A DNA stretch of 64,000 nucleotides from Chitinophaga ginsengisoli (lineage in GTDB: Bacteria; Bacteroidota; Bacteroidia; Chitinophagales; Chitinophagaceae), in NCBI RefSeq assembly GCF_003014595.1, contig NZ_PYGK01000003.1:645570-709569 (forward strand), written 5' to 3'. Shown here one piece after another: positions 1 to 8,098 of the stretch. A program made the translations under genes and the position numbers. The notes under the pieces are model-generated. The model had not been told where the DNA came from, searched no databases, and was given only the letters and a program-made list of their open reading frames with translations. Every line of letters starts with the position of its first letter. The stretch's first letter is position 1.

Positions 1-374
1 AGTGTAGGCGTATCGGGCATATCCAGTGGCTGCCGGGGAGCTCCCATCAGCAATGCCGCTTTCTCTACATTGATGGAGCGGTCGTCGAGTTTCCAGGCAT
101 AAGCGCCTTTCAGGATGGCATTGAGCACATCGGATAAAGCGGCTTTCCGGAAGCGGACATCCAATGTACGGCGTATGTCCACTTCTGAGGGATTATAGCT
201 GAAATAGTAATGCGTCTGTTTTTCTATGCTGGAAAAGATGTCAATGAGGGTAAGCTGCCGACCCACGATGGTCACTTTATCGCGGGGATAGACCTGTCCC
301 TTTACCTGGTACAAACAACAGGTATGCAATAAGAGGAGGAGTATGCAAAATATAGCTGGCTTGGGCATCCCCAT
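1..374 (-). CDS. TonB-linked outer membrane receptor, N-terminal STN part (truncated by window edge)
   Basis: Reading the minus strand from the ATG at 374 gives 124 open codons that run off the left edge. The start has a hydrophobic signal-like stretch (residues 7-19, leucine-rich with two cysteines). A region of about 75 residues follows that resembles the secretin/TonB N-terminal (STN) fold: a YYFSYNPSEVD segment and a later GAYAWKLDDRSINVEK segment. STN domains of this kind start SusC/RagA-like receptors that are signalled through FecR and ECF sigma factors. The gene diverges from the sigma/anti-sigma pair to its right, whereas the usual order places the receptor downstream of FecR on the same strand. 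The barrel lies outside the window, so substrate cannot be inferred, and a secretin-like protein is also possible. Confidence 0.7.
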   Translation of the reverse strand, partial: MGMPKPAIFCILLLLLHTCCLYQVKGQVYPRDKVTIVGRQLTLIDIFSSIEKQTHYYFSYNPSEVDIRRTLDVRFRKAALSDVLNAILKGAYAWKLDDRSINVEKAALLMGAPRQPLDMPDTPT

Positions 375-521
375 AAAAACAACCTTGTGGTTGTTATCAT
401 ATTAGTAGTAATAAATAACAAAAAGTACTCACACCGATTAATTTTAGCCTTTAACGAGCTATTAACGCGTCCGCATTTCAAAATCGATACTTTTACTCAC
501 AAAGAAAACAGCGTCTTTTTT

Positions 522-1070
522 ATGAATGCTTCGATTAACAACTATTCAGAAGACGAACTATTTCTACTCATCCGGCAGGGAAGTGAGGCGGCTTTTACTG
601 TGCTGTACCAACGTTATCTTGATCTGTTGTTTGCCAGGGCTTATACCTTATTGAAAAATGAAGATGAAGCCAAAGATGTGGTGCAGGAAGTGCTGATCTG
701 GTTGTGGAACCATCGTACTACTGTTCAATTCAACACCAGCCTGCGGGCCTATCTCACAGGGGCGGTACAACAACGCTGTGCGGATCTGCTCAGGAAAAAG
801 GTCAACCGTAACAGCCGTCAGCAGATCTATGCCTCGCTGACTACCACCATCACGGGTACATCGCCATTGGAAACAAAAGAACTCAGTAACCAGTTGCAGG
901 CTGCCATGGCCCTGATCAGCCCAACGAGCAGGAAAGTGTTCATCATGTCATATATCGAAAAAAAGACATTGAAAGAGATCGCAGCTGTCATGAACATGAA
1001 AGTACAGACTGCGAAGAACCATATGCAGCAGGCACTGAAGATTCTCCGCCAACATCTCCGAAAAAATTAA
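522..1070 (+). CDS. ECF-type RNA polymerase sigma factor
   Basis: This 182-residue protein is a sigma-70 family factor of the extracytoplasmic-function class. Region 2 is recognisable from the SEAAFTVLYQRYLDLLFARA segment and the following DEAKDVVQEVLIWLWNHR core-binding and -10 recognition helices. Region 4 is seen in the SPTSRKVFIMSYIEKKTLKE and MKVQTAKNHMQQALKILR helices (a DNA-binding helix-turn-helix). The frame is open further upstream to a GTG at 387, but the ATG at 522 gives the normal family length and begins just before the conserved part, so it is preferred. The FecR-like anti-sigma gene follows after 70 bases. By family knowledge the pair transmits a receptor signal to transcription of nutrient-uptake genes. 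Confidence 0.9.
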   Translation: MNASINNYSEDELFLLIRQGSEAAFTVLYQRYLDLLFARAYTLLKNEDEAKDVVQEVLIWLWNHRTTVQFNTSLRAYLTGAVQQRCADLLRKKVNRNSRQQIYASLTTTITGTSPLETKELSNQLQAAMALISPTSRKVFIMSYIEKKTLKEIAAVMNMKVQTAKNHMQQALKILRQHLRKN

Positions 1071-1140
1071 CCCTTTTTCCCCAGTACTTTTTTATACCCG
1101 GCAACTACTATATAGTAGATCAGACTTTTACAGGATTATC

Positions 1141-2274
1141 ATGCCGGTAGATCCAGACTATATTGAACAACTGGTGCTGGAAGAAATAACAGGGATCATT
1201 TCACCAGAAGACAGTATCACCCTCAAAAAGCTCCTCGCAGAGGAACCGGAGGCGTATGCCATCTGGCAACAGATGCACCGTGACCTGACAGGCGCGTATA
1301 TGCAGTCTGTTCGTAAAAGCCTGCAGGAGGAATTGCCTGTAGAGCAGGTATTTACCACTGCCAGGAGGCGTAAACGACGTAGGATATTCATAGGGACTAC
1401 CCTGGGTATAGCAGCGTCACTGCTGGTATGCGCAGTAGTCTACAAGATAATGTGGCCGGACTATCAACCCGTATTACCGGCGCCTATCCCTCCTCTAGCC
1501 CTCAATACTGTTGCACTGCAGCTGCCCGACGGACAATTGCTTCGCCTGGGCAGCGGGCAGCAACAGACAGTGAACGGGATCATTTTCCAGGAGGAAGACG
1601 GGAAATTGTCCTGGTCGGGCGGCGAAGGGTCTTCGATAGCCCGCTTAATTGTTCCACCGGGGAAAGACTATGCCGTTCGTTTGCCGGATGGAACGGAGGT
1701 GACGATCAATGCAGCCACCACACTGGAAATGCCGCTGGCATTCGACGACAGCCGGGAAGTAAGGGTGGACGGGGAAGCCTATTTCGCGGTAGCGAAAAAT
1801 GAAGAACAGCCCTTCCGGGTACATTTACCGAAGAGTACTGTAGCCGTATTGGGAACTTCCTTCAACGTCAACACCTATGATAGTGGCCAGGTAAAAGTAG
1901 CCCTGGAATCGGGCGCCGTTAAACTGCTCACGAATGATGGCGATGCTTTATTGCAGCCTGGAATGGCGGTCAACTACCAACCAGGAGTAAGACCCAGGGC
2001 CGCAGCTTTTGATGCCCGAACAGTATTTTCCTGGAAAAGCGGTTATTATGTATTTGAGAATACGCCCATATCGGAGATCGCTGATGTCATTGCGCGTACT
2101 TACCGTGTGAAGGTCGTCATTGATTCAAAGGCCACAGCAGAGAAGAGATATTCATCCCGCCTGGAAAAAGAGGCGCCACTCGAACAATTCCTGGAACGAT
2201 TAAAAACACTCGATAACATTGACTACCAATTTAAAAACGGAGACACTATTGTGCATTTGTTATTCCGACCGTAA
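1141..2274 (+). CDS. FecR-family anti-sigma factor
   Basis: The protein has 377 residues. A short cytosolic N-terminal part (about 1-75) should bind the sigma factor. A basic stretch and one membrane segment follow (about 81-100, IGTTLGIAASLLVCAVVY). The periplasmic FecR domain (about 165-260) contains the typical VPPGKDYAVRLPDGTEV and VDGEAYFAVAKNEEQPFRV patterns and the LGTSFNVNTY signature. The C-terminal part (about 300-377) matches the DUF4974 segment that accompanies FecR in Bacteroidota, with ISEIADVIARTYRVKV. It sits directly behind the ECF sigma gene and 12 bases before an AraC-like gene. The expected role is to hold the sigma factor until a TonB-linked receptor signals. Confidence 0.92.
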   Translation: MPVDPDYIEQLVLEEITGIISPEDSITLKKLLAEEPEAYAIWQQMHRDLTGAYMQSVRKSLQEELPVEQVFTTARRRKRRRIFIGTTLGIAASLLVCAVVYKIMWPDYQPVLPAPIPPLALNTVALQLPDGQLLRLGSGQQQTVNGIIFQEEDGKLSWSGGEGSSIARLIVPPGKDYAVRLPDGTEVTINAATTLEMPLAFDDSREVRVDGEAYFAVAKNEEQPFRVHLPKSTVAVLGTSFNVNTYDSGQVKVALESGAVKLLTNDGDALLQPGMAVNYQPGVRPRAAAFDARTVFSWKSGYYVFENTPISEIADVIARTYRVKVVIDSKATAEKRYSSRLEKEAPLEQFLERLKTLDNIDYQFKNGDTIVHLLFRP

Positions 2275-2286
2275 ACAAAAATTGCT

Positions 2287-3276
2287 ATGCGATCAACATT
2301 ATTTAAAGCTAACAAACTCCTATTAATCGAAAAGGACAGACAGTCTTACATTACTGCCAACTGCCTGCCACTGGAGTACCTTAAACTGGTCATCCCCTAT
2401 GCAGGTTTGTATTTCAGGGAAGACGGGGATTGTGAAATACTCTCCCAGCACATTGGCGCTGGTCCATTTTCACTATGGATGCACGATGTTTTTGCAAAGG
2501 AGAGGATCACATTATTACCATACACGCCTTATCACATCTGGACACTGCATTTTATGTATGAGGATAGCCTGGTAATAGAAAACCTGGGGAATCCTCCTTA
2601 TCAGCTCGAAGAGCGGGAATGCAACCTGTTCAACCTGCACCCGGGCTTACATCCTATCCCCATGGAGGCCAACAGGAAAGTACTGTCCGTACATGTTAAC
2701 ATCCGCCCGGAGTTCTTTCCAAGGCTGATGGCAAAGTACCCTGTACTCACAGAACTGCTGAGTCGTCCGAGCCCTGCAACAAGCAGTGTGCTCAATGAGC
2801 ATCCGCATCCGATCAGTGCGGTGTGCGATCTGCTCATACAACGGGTCCTGACTTGTCGTTATACAGGCAGGAAGGCGCATACGTTCATTTATCGCAGCAT
2901 CCTGGACCTGCTGCTGAACTATGCCCAAAGGGAAGCGCATGCGCATGAACCCTTCCTGTTCAGCAGTCTTGAACACCAGGAAACTTACAGACAGATCTTT
3001 AAGTTCCTGATAGAGCAGCCATACAAAAAGTATTCGCTGGCAGAGCTGTCCTGGATGTTTCACCTGCCTGCGGCTGAATTATCCCAGGGATTCCTGCAGC
3101 ATTATGCCATCTCCGTGGAAGATCTCAATCACATGATCCGTATGATGATGACCTTTCACCTGCTGCATAAAAAGAACTGCTCGCTACCGGTTTTAGCAGA
3201 CGCAGCTGATTTTAAAGATGTGGGTGAAATGGTGAAGCAACTGGAAGCCTACTATGCGTTCAAAGTGAAAAAGTAG
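2287..3276 (+). CDS. AraC-like regulator with degenerate HTH (paralogue of the gene at 6919)
   Basis: The protein has 329 residues, no signal peptide and no membrane segment. The N-terminal 220 residues are not a domain I recognise; they contain PYAGLYFREDGD and FSLWMHDVFAKE blocks repeated almost unchanged in the paralogue at 6919. The last 85 residues have the spacing of an AraC-type double helix-turn-helix: a YSLAELSWMFHLPAAELSQG first unit, then LADAADFKDVGEMVKQLEAYY in place of the usual GF-x-D second unit. The match is weak but appears in both paralogues. It starts 12 bases after the FecR gene, so the two are probably co-transcribed. A regulator of the neighbouring hydrolase genes is a reasonable inference; targets are unknown. 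Confidence 0.6.
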   Translation: MRSTLFKANKLLLIEKDRQSYITANCLPLEYLKLVIPYAGLYFREDGDCEILSQHIGAGPFSLWMHDVFAKERITLLPYTPYHIWTLHFMYEDSLVIENLGNPPYQLEERECNLFNLHPGLHPIPMEANRKVLSVHVNIRPEFFPRLMAKYPVLTELLSRPSPATSSVLNEHPHPISAVCDLLIQRVLTCRYTGRKAHTFIYRSILDLLLNYAQREAHAHEPFLFSSLEHQETYRQIFKFLIEQPYKKYSLAELSWMFHLPAAELSQGFLQHYAISVEDLNHMIRMMMTFHLLHKKNCSLPVLADAADFKDVGEMVKQLEAYYAFKVKK

Positions 3277-3319
3277 GGATCAATATTGGGCAAAGCTGTT
3301 ACCATTCTTTTCGGAATGC

Positions 3320-3395
3320 AACTAGTTATTCCTACAGTCTGTATACGTCAGGCTGTAGATACCACATTGTGAATACACATTATGAATAACTAGCT
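3320..3395. promoter_or_regulatory. Nested inverted repeats upstream of the GH2 gene
   Basis: A 10-base arm CTAGTTATTC (3322-3331) is matched by GAATAACTAG (3384-3393). Inside it CTACAG (3332-3337) pairs with CTGTAG (3353-3358). The structure ends 15 bases before the ATG at 3409. It could be a terminator for the upstream AraC-like gene or an operator or leader hairpin for the hydrolase. No U-run follows, which favours regulation. Confidence 0.35.
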
Positions 3396-3408
3396 TTAAA
3401 TTCCAACC

Positions 3409-6048
3409 ATGAAGAGATTGAATGTAGCAGCGGCTGCCATTGCATTGTTGTGTGCATCGCATGAATATATCCACGCACAGGCGCCCATTAACTCCAAATC
3501 CTCCTGGCAGATGCAACCTGTCAGTATTCAAACAAGATGGGCTAAAAATGTAAATCCCCAAAACGTACTGCCCGAGTATCCAAGACCACAGATGGTCAGG
3601 AACCAATGGCAGAACCTAAATGGATTATGGCAGTACACCATCACCCCGAAAGATGCTGCCATGCCTACACAGTTCGAGGGACAGATACTGGTACCATTTC
3701 CGTTGGAATCAGCCCTGTCCGGTGTAAAAAAGCCATTACAGCCTACGCAGCGCCTTTGGTATAAACGCACTATCACCAAGCCAGACATCACCGGCGATAA
3801 ACGGGTATTACTACATTTCGGCGCTGTTGACTGGCAGGCCACTGTCTACATCAATGGCAAAGAGATCGGCGGCCATACCGGCGGCTATCAAAACTTCTCT
3901 TTCGATATCACCGATGCATTGCAGGATGGTGATAACGAGCTGGAAGTATCCGTATTCGACCCCACCGATCAGGGTATCAATCCTCATGGCAAGCAGGTAT
4001 TGAACCCGCAGAATATCATGTATACCGCCAGCAGCGGTATCTGGCAGACGGTATGGATGGAAACCGTACCGGCTGCTTATATCAACAACATCCGCATCAC
4101 ACCGGATATTGATAAAGGCAACTTAAAACTGGAAGTGATCACTGCCGGTAAAGAGCGTGAATACTCTGTGGAAGCTGTGGCTTCTAATGGTAAGAAAGTA
4201 AAGGGTAAGCCCAATACACAACTGTTGCTACCGGTGCCTAATGCACGGCTTTGGAGCCCTGATCAACCATATTTGTACAATCTCAATGTAAAGCTGCTGT
4301 ACAAAGGCAAAGTAGTGGATACCATTGGCAGTTATTTCGGTATGCGTAAAATAGAAGTGAAGAAAGACGAGAAAGGAATGGAACGCATCTTCCTGAATAA
4401 TAAATACACCTATAATTTAGGCGTATTAGACCAGGGTTTCTGGCCAGAGGGATTATATACTGCGCCGACAGATGAAGCCTTGAAATTTGATATCATGGCC
4501 ATCAGGAACATGGGGTATAATACGATCCGAAAGCACATCAAATTAGAGCCCGCTCGTTGGTATTATCATGCGGATAAAGCTGGTATGCTGGTATGGCAGG
4601 ATATGGTAACCTGTGCGAACGACAAGGCAGAAGCAAAGAATGAATTTGAAAAAGAAAACAAGGAAAACATAGCTCAGTTATATAACTACCCAAGCATTGT
4701 CACCTGGGTATTGTTTAACGAAGGTTGGGCACGCTATGATCAGCAACGTCTGACAGAATGGATGAAACAGACAGATCCCTCACGTATAGTGAACGGCCAT
4801 ACTGGCGAGAACTATGACCGTGGTGCGCCTGAAGATTCAAAAAAATGGGCAAGCAGCGATCTGACCGATATTCATGATTATCCTGGTCCAGGCATTCCAC
4901 CTGCATTGCCTGGCAAGGCGCGTGTGTTAGGTGAATGGGGAGGTGTGAGAGTTCCTACTTTAAAACATCAGTGGAATGATATGGAAGGTTGGGGCTATAT
5001 ACAGGTGCCTGCGAGTGCTTTTAAAGCGAAGTATGATTCCATGGTAAAGAGCCTGAAATCCCTGGAAGAAAAAGGCTTGTCTGGCTCTATTTATACCGAG
5101 CCATTTGATGTGGAAACAGAAGAAAATGGTATGATGACCTACGATCGGGAAGTCATCAAAATAGCTGATGAAGATCTCAGGAAGATTCACAGCCAGATAC
5201 TGAAGCAAGCAGAAAGTTATGCAGCTGCGCCTGGCGTTTTCCAAGCCAAAGTGGCTGACACTGCTAATCCTGACCTGCAATATGCAACGCTGTTACAACA
5301 GTTTCATAACGGCAAAAAAGATCCGGAGTTTGTAAGGGATCTGACACTCATGGCAGTACGTTTAAAAGACGATAAATCTGTTCCCGATTTGAGTGCTGCA
5401 TATATCAATAGCATGTCTGATCCATTCACATTCAGGAATATGACCTTTATCAATCGTTTCACAAGATCTACCAAGGATCCTGGCTTTAATATCTTATTCA
5501 AAAACCAACAAAAAGCAGGTGAATTAATTGGTGATGACAATGTAAGAAATAAAATAAAGTCTGTTGTATTCAATGACGAAATCAAAGCTTATGTTTCCGG
5601 ACCTGATGCGAATCCAGACTGGAACGAATTAGAAAAAAAGATAGTCCCAAAATATGGATCTCCTGGTGAGGAAATTTTATTGAATGCTAAAGCAATTCAT
5701 TACATAAACCATAAAGATTGGAATAACTTCGTTCCTGCAGCATCTACATTAATCGATAAATACAGGAAAAGCGTATCAAGTGGTATGTTAAATGATTTCG
5801 CCTGGGCAGTGTTCGAAAATGTATCAGACACTTCACTATTGAGATCTGCACTTCTATGGAGTAAGTATAGTCTGGAAGACGAACAAGTACCAATGATGAT
5901 GGATACTTATGCAAATTTGCTACATAAACTAGGCAACCAACAGGAAGCTATAAAGTGGGAGCAAAAAGCAGTAGAAGGAGACCCACGTGAAACGGTCTTC
6001 AAAGACACCCTCGAAAAAATGAAGAAAGGGGAAAAAACCTGGAACTAA
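3409..6048 (+). CDS. Secreted glycoside hydrolase family 2 protein with extra C-terminal helical region
   Basis: The 879-residue protein starts with a signal peptide (about 1-24, ending in HAQA). Residues about 60-330 are the sugar-binding and immunoglobulin-like domains of family 2 hydrolases, with NGLWQYTITPKD and a long jelly-roll. The TIM-barrel domain follows. The acid/base glutamate is E438 in LFNEGW and the likely nucleophile is E509 in LGEWGG, so both catalytic carboxylates are present. From about residue 605 to the end lies a helical region unusual for GH2; its NDFAWAVFE and MMDTYANLLHKLGNQQEA segments resemble the TPR-like tails of Bacteroidota thioredoxin-family proteins. The enzyme probably cleaves beta-galactosides or beta-glucuronides in the periplasm or outside the cell; the substrate is not evident. 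Confidence 0.88.
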   Translation: MKRLNVAAAAIALLCASHEYIHAQAPINSKSSWQMQPVSIQTRWAKNVNPQNVLPEYPRPQMVRNQWQNLNGLWQYTITPKDAAMPTQFEGQILVPFPLESALSGVKKPLQPTQRLWYKRTITKPDITGDKRVLLHFGAVDWQATVYINGKEIGGHTGGYQNFSFDITDALQDGDNELEVSVFDPTDQGINPHGKQVLNPQNIMYTASSGIWQTVWMETVPAAYINNIRITPDIDKGNLKLEVITAGKEREYSVEAVASNGKKVKGKPNTQLLLPVPNARLWSPDQPYLYNLNVKLLYKGKVVDTIGSYFGMRKIEVKKDEKGMERIFLNNKYTYNLGVLDQGFWPEGLYTAPTDEALKFDIMAIRNMGYNTIRKHIKLEPARWYYHADKAGMLVWQDMVTCANDKAEAKNEFEKENKENIAQLYNYPSIVTWVLFNEGWARYDQQRLTEWMKQTDPSRIVNGHTGENYDRGAPEDSKKWASSDLTDIHDYPGPGIPPALPGKARVLGEWGGVRVPTLKHQWNDMEGWGYIQVPASAFKAKYDSMVKSLKSLEEKGLSGSIYTEPFDVETEENGMMTYDREVIKIADEDLRKIHSQILKQAESYAAAPGVFQAKVADTANPDLQYATLLQQFHNGKKDPEFVRDLTLMAVRLKDDKSVPDLSAAYINSMSDPFTFRNMTFINRFTRSTKDPGFNILFKNQQKAGELIGDDNVRNKIKSVVFNDEIKAYVSGPDANPDWNELEKKIVPKYGSPGEEILLNAKAIHYINHKDWNNFVPAASTLIDKYRKSVSSGMLNDFAWAVFENVSDTSLLRSALLWSKYSLEDEQVPMMMDTYANLLHKLGNQQEAIKWEQKAVEGDPRETVFKDTLEKMKKGEKTWN

Positions 6049-6057
6049 ATAAACCCA

Positions 6058-6095
6058 TGCCAGCTGCGCATCTCACACCAGATGCGCAGCTGGCA
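6058..6095 (+). terminator. Strong hairpin after the GH2 gene
   Basis: A perfect 16-base stem (arms 6058-6073 and 6080-6095) with a six-base loop lies 10 bases past the GH2 stop codon. No uninterrupted U-run follows, though the downstream stretch is T-rich. It is most likely a transcription end or RNA-stability hairpin. Confidence 0.65.
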
Positions 6096-6107
6096 CATTA
6101 ACTTCAT

Positions 6108-6143
6108 ATTAACTTCTTTTTACTTTTCATTTGTTAGCTTAGC
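6108..6143 (+). promoter_or_regulatory. Promoter-like element upstream of the 6170 gene
   Basis: ATTAAC and TAGCTTAGC occur here with the same spacing as in a second copy at 6705-6740. TAGCTTAG differs from the Bacteroidota -7 box TAnnTTTG at one position. The box lies 27 bases before the ATG at 6170. Confidence 0.4.
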
Positions 6144-6169
6144 ATCGAACCAACTTTATCTTCCCTCTC

Positions 6170-6709
6170 ATGATTGCTCACTATACCGAACTACTCGATA
6201 CTTTTGACAAAACACGGATTGAAGACTGGGGCTTCTACTTCCATGACAATGCGGAAAGAATTGATACACTCATCCAATTTTATGAAGCATATAATAAGCA
6301 TGTCATGAATGCACAGGCAAAACGTATTCGCGCGCTTAAAAAAAGTATAAGTCAGCTTACCGGAGATCATCGTTGGTCCGATATGGAAGGATTGGAATTA
6401 ACCTATGATAATTTTGAACCATCGCTGTATATCCGTGGGAGTTTTAATTCCACCCCAGCAAATCCTTTAGGGACCTTCAACATTCACATTCTCGCGCCTA
6501 CGGTGCAGGCCTGGAATCATTATGAGAACCAGCTACTTAGCCGTTATACAGCGCAGGAACCATTAATAGCAGGCAACAAGACAATATTACAGGTGTTTAC
6601 TGCTCCCGGACAGCAGGAGAAACAGATCCTGGAAGCCTTGCAGGAAGTGTATTTGTTCTTATCCAGCTTGAGTTTGAAGAATTTTTTGCTCCCATTAACA
6701 TCTCATTAA
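6170..6709 (+). CDS. Hypothetical protein
   Basis: The 179-residue protein has no signal peptide, membrane segment or family motif that I recognise. The first half is charged and helical, with a tyrosine-rich start; a run of basic residues (AKRIRALKKS) lies near residue 50. The middle has beta-like segments (LYIRGSFN, FNIHILAP). It is flanked by two similar promoter-like elements and lies between the GH2 gene and the second AraC-like gene. A cytosolic protein of lineage-specific function is all that can be said. Confidence 0.65.
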   Translation: MIAHYTELLDTFDKTRIEDWGFYFHDNAERIDTLIQFYEAYNKHVMNAQAKRIRALKKSISQLTGDHRWSDMEGLELTYDNFEPSLYIRGSFNSTPANPLGTFNIHILAPTVQAWNHYENQLLSRYTAQEPLIAGNKTILQVFTAPGQQEKQILEALQEVYLFLSSLSLKNFLLPLTSH

Positions 6710-6740
6710 CGAACTTAACTTTCCAATTTACTAGCTTAGC
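6705..6740 (+). promoter_or_regulatory. Second copy of the promoter-like element
   Basis: This 36-base segment starts with ATTAAC and ends with TAGCTTAGC, as does the copy at 6108-6143. It overlaps the last codons of the 6170 gene and would drive the AraC-like gene at 6919 with a leader of about 170 bases. Confidence 0.35.
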
Positions 6741-6918
6741 TAAAGTATATAGCGATTGTCGTTTTTCGATTCCCGATGGAATACACCAACGAAACCGGCT
6801 TAACGATAAAGCATTGTTCAAGTATCACCAGCCCCCATGCAAGCCAATAGCGGATTGCTGCCTGGTCTTTAAATGATAGTTCATGTGTTGAATCAAAATA
6901 GACCGTTAAAACGCGATT

Positions 6919-7920
6919 ATGTACCCTACATTATTCGAAGAGAACAAATTATTGTTGATTGATCGCCTCGACCAGGCCTATTTTCCTGCTGCGAACGTAC
7001 CTTCCGAGTATCTGCCCCTTATCATACCCTACGCTGGCTTATATTATGAACAGGATGACGATTACAATGTGCTGTCACAGCATATACAACTAGGCCCATT
7101 TTCTTTATGGCTGCATGATGTATTTGCCTGTAACGACATTGTGCTGCGCCCGTACACGCCCTTCCATATATGGGCGCTGCATTTTATGTATGAAGACACC
7201 CTGCGCGCTGAGTTAGTTAAAACGAATACTTTTACCCTGGAGGAAAGACAGTGCAACCTGTTCAACCTCTATTCCCACATGCCCCGTGTACCCATGCAGG
7301 GGGGGAAGAAAATTCTTTCATTCCATATTAATATACTGCCATCAGACATGATGGTGCTCGTACAACAGTACCCGGGTCTTTATTATCTCGCCAACAAAAG
7401 GGTACAAAGGAAATCCAGCGTTATTAACGAAAAGCCTTACCGTATTAATGCTGTTTGTAATATGCTGATCCAGAGTATCCTGTCGTGCCGGTATGTAGAA
7501 ATGCCTGCCGCCTACTTCCTGCAGCGGTGCTGCCTGGACCTTTTCCTCAACTTCGCCCAGCAGGATGCCATCGCTGACGAGATCAGGCCTCCTACCGAGG
7601 CGCAAACGGCCCTTTTTAACCAGATCTTCACCTACCTGACTGAACATCCGCACATTAACCATACGGTGCAGGAAATCGCCAAAATGTTCAATATGCCGGG
7701 GGTGAAACTGGCACAGGGGTTCCGGGCACAGTTCAGTATCGGCATCACACCTTTCCTGCACATGGTGAAAATGAACATGATCTATCACACGCTCATGCAG
7801 CGGGCATGTACCCTGCGGGACCTTGCCCTTGTGGGTGGCTATTCCCACATAGAAGACATGGTCAGAGACGTGGAAAAGCACTACGGCTGCAATCTGGCTG
7901 CATTGCGCAGAAGCATGTAA
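6919..7920 (+). CDS. AraC-like regulator with degenerate HTH (paralogue of the gene at 2287)
   Basis: The 333-residue protein aligns along its whole length with the one at 2287. Shared blocks include a LIDRLDQAY-type start, IIPYAGLYYEQDDDYNVLSQ, GPFSLWLHDVFA, FHIWALHFMYEDTL and ERQCNLFNLY. The C-terminus again has an AraC-like double helix-turn-helix layout (HTVQEIAKMFNMPGVKLAQG, then LALVGGYSHIEDMVRDVEKH). Here the second unit is closer to the AraC consensus (GYSHIEDM), which supports the assignment. A clear intrinsic terminator follows. Two such paralogues around a secreted hydrolase suggest a duplicated local regulator; effector and targets are unknown. Confidence 0.65.
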   Translation: MYPTLFEENKLLLIDRLDQAYFPAANVPSEYLPLIIPYAGLYYEQDDDYNVLSQHIQLGPFSLWLHDVFACNDIVLRPYTPFHIWALHFMYEDTLRAELVKTNTFTLEERQCNLFNLYSHMPRVPMQGGKKILSFHINILPSDMMVLVQQYPGLYYLANKRVQRKSSVINEKPYRINAVCNMLIQSILSCRYVEMPAAYFLQRCCLDLFLNFAQQDAIADEIRPPTEAQTALFNQIFTYLTEHPHINHTVQEIAKMFNMPGVKLAQGFRAQFSIGITPFLHMVKMNMIYHTLMQRACTLRDLALVGGYSHIEDMVRDVEKHYGCNLAALRRSM

Positions 7921-7944
7921 ATTTCATTTTGCATTGTTCACCAC

Positions 7945-7969
7945 AAAGCTCCGTCAGGAGCTTTTTTTA
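7945..7969 (+). terminator. Intrinsic terminator
   Basis: AAAGCTCC (7945-7952) pairs with GGAGCTTT (7957-7964) around a four-base loop, and a run of T continues to 7968. It is a textbook rho-independent terminator 25 bases after the AraC-like gene. Confidence 0.88.
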
Positions 7970-8037
7970 TGCCCCCTATACCCTTCCCTCCAAAGTTTTT
8001 CTCCTCATCTCCTAAGTTCTCTTCTGCCTGGCACAAC

Positions 8038-8045
8038 TACCTTTG
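8038..8045 (+). promoter_or_regulatory. Bacteroidota -7 box for the flavin oxidoreductase gene
   Basis: TACCTTTG matches TAnnTTTG exactly. No clear TTTG -33 box is seen at the usual 19-21 base spacing. A start just downstream would give a leader of roughly 50 bases before the ATG at 8099. Confidence 0.55.
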
Positions 8046-8098
8046 GAAAGAACGAAAACTGCATACTACCATTTAATAGTTTCTCCAAAAGTTAGCCC

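Noticed and set aside
387..521. Longer ECF sigma protein from a GTG at 387
   Set aside because: The added 45 residues have no sigma-factor features; the ATG at 522 gives the standard length.
1428..1802. A 124-codon ORF inside the FecR gene
   Set aside because: It is an out-of-frame shadow of the conserved FecR domain.
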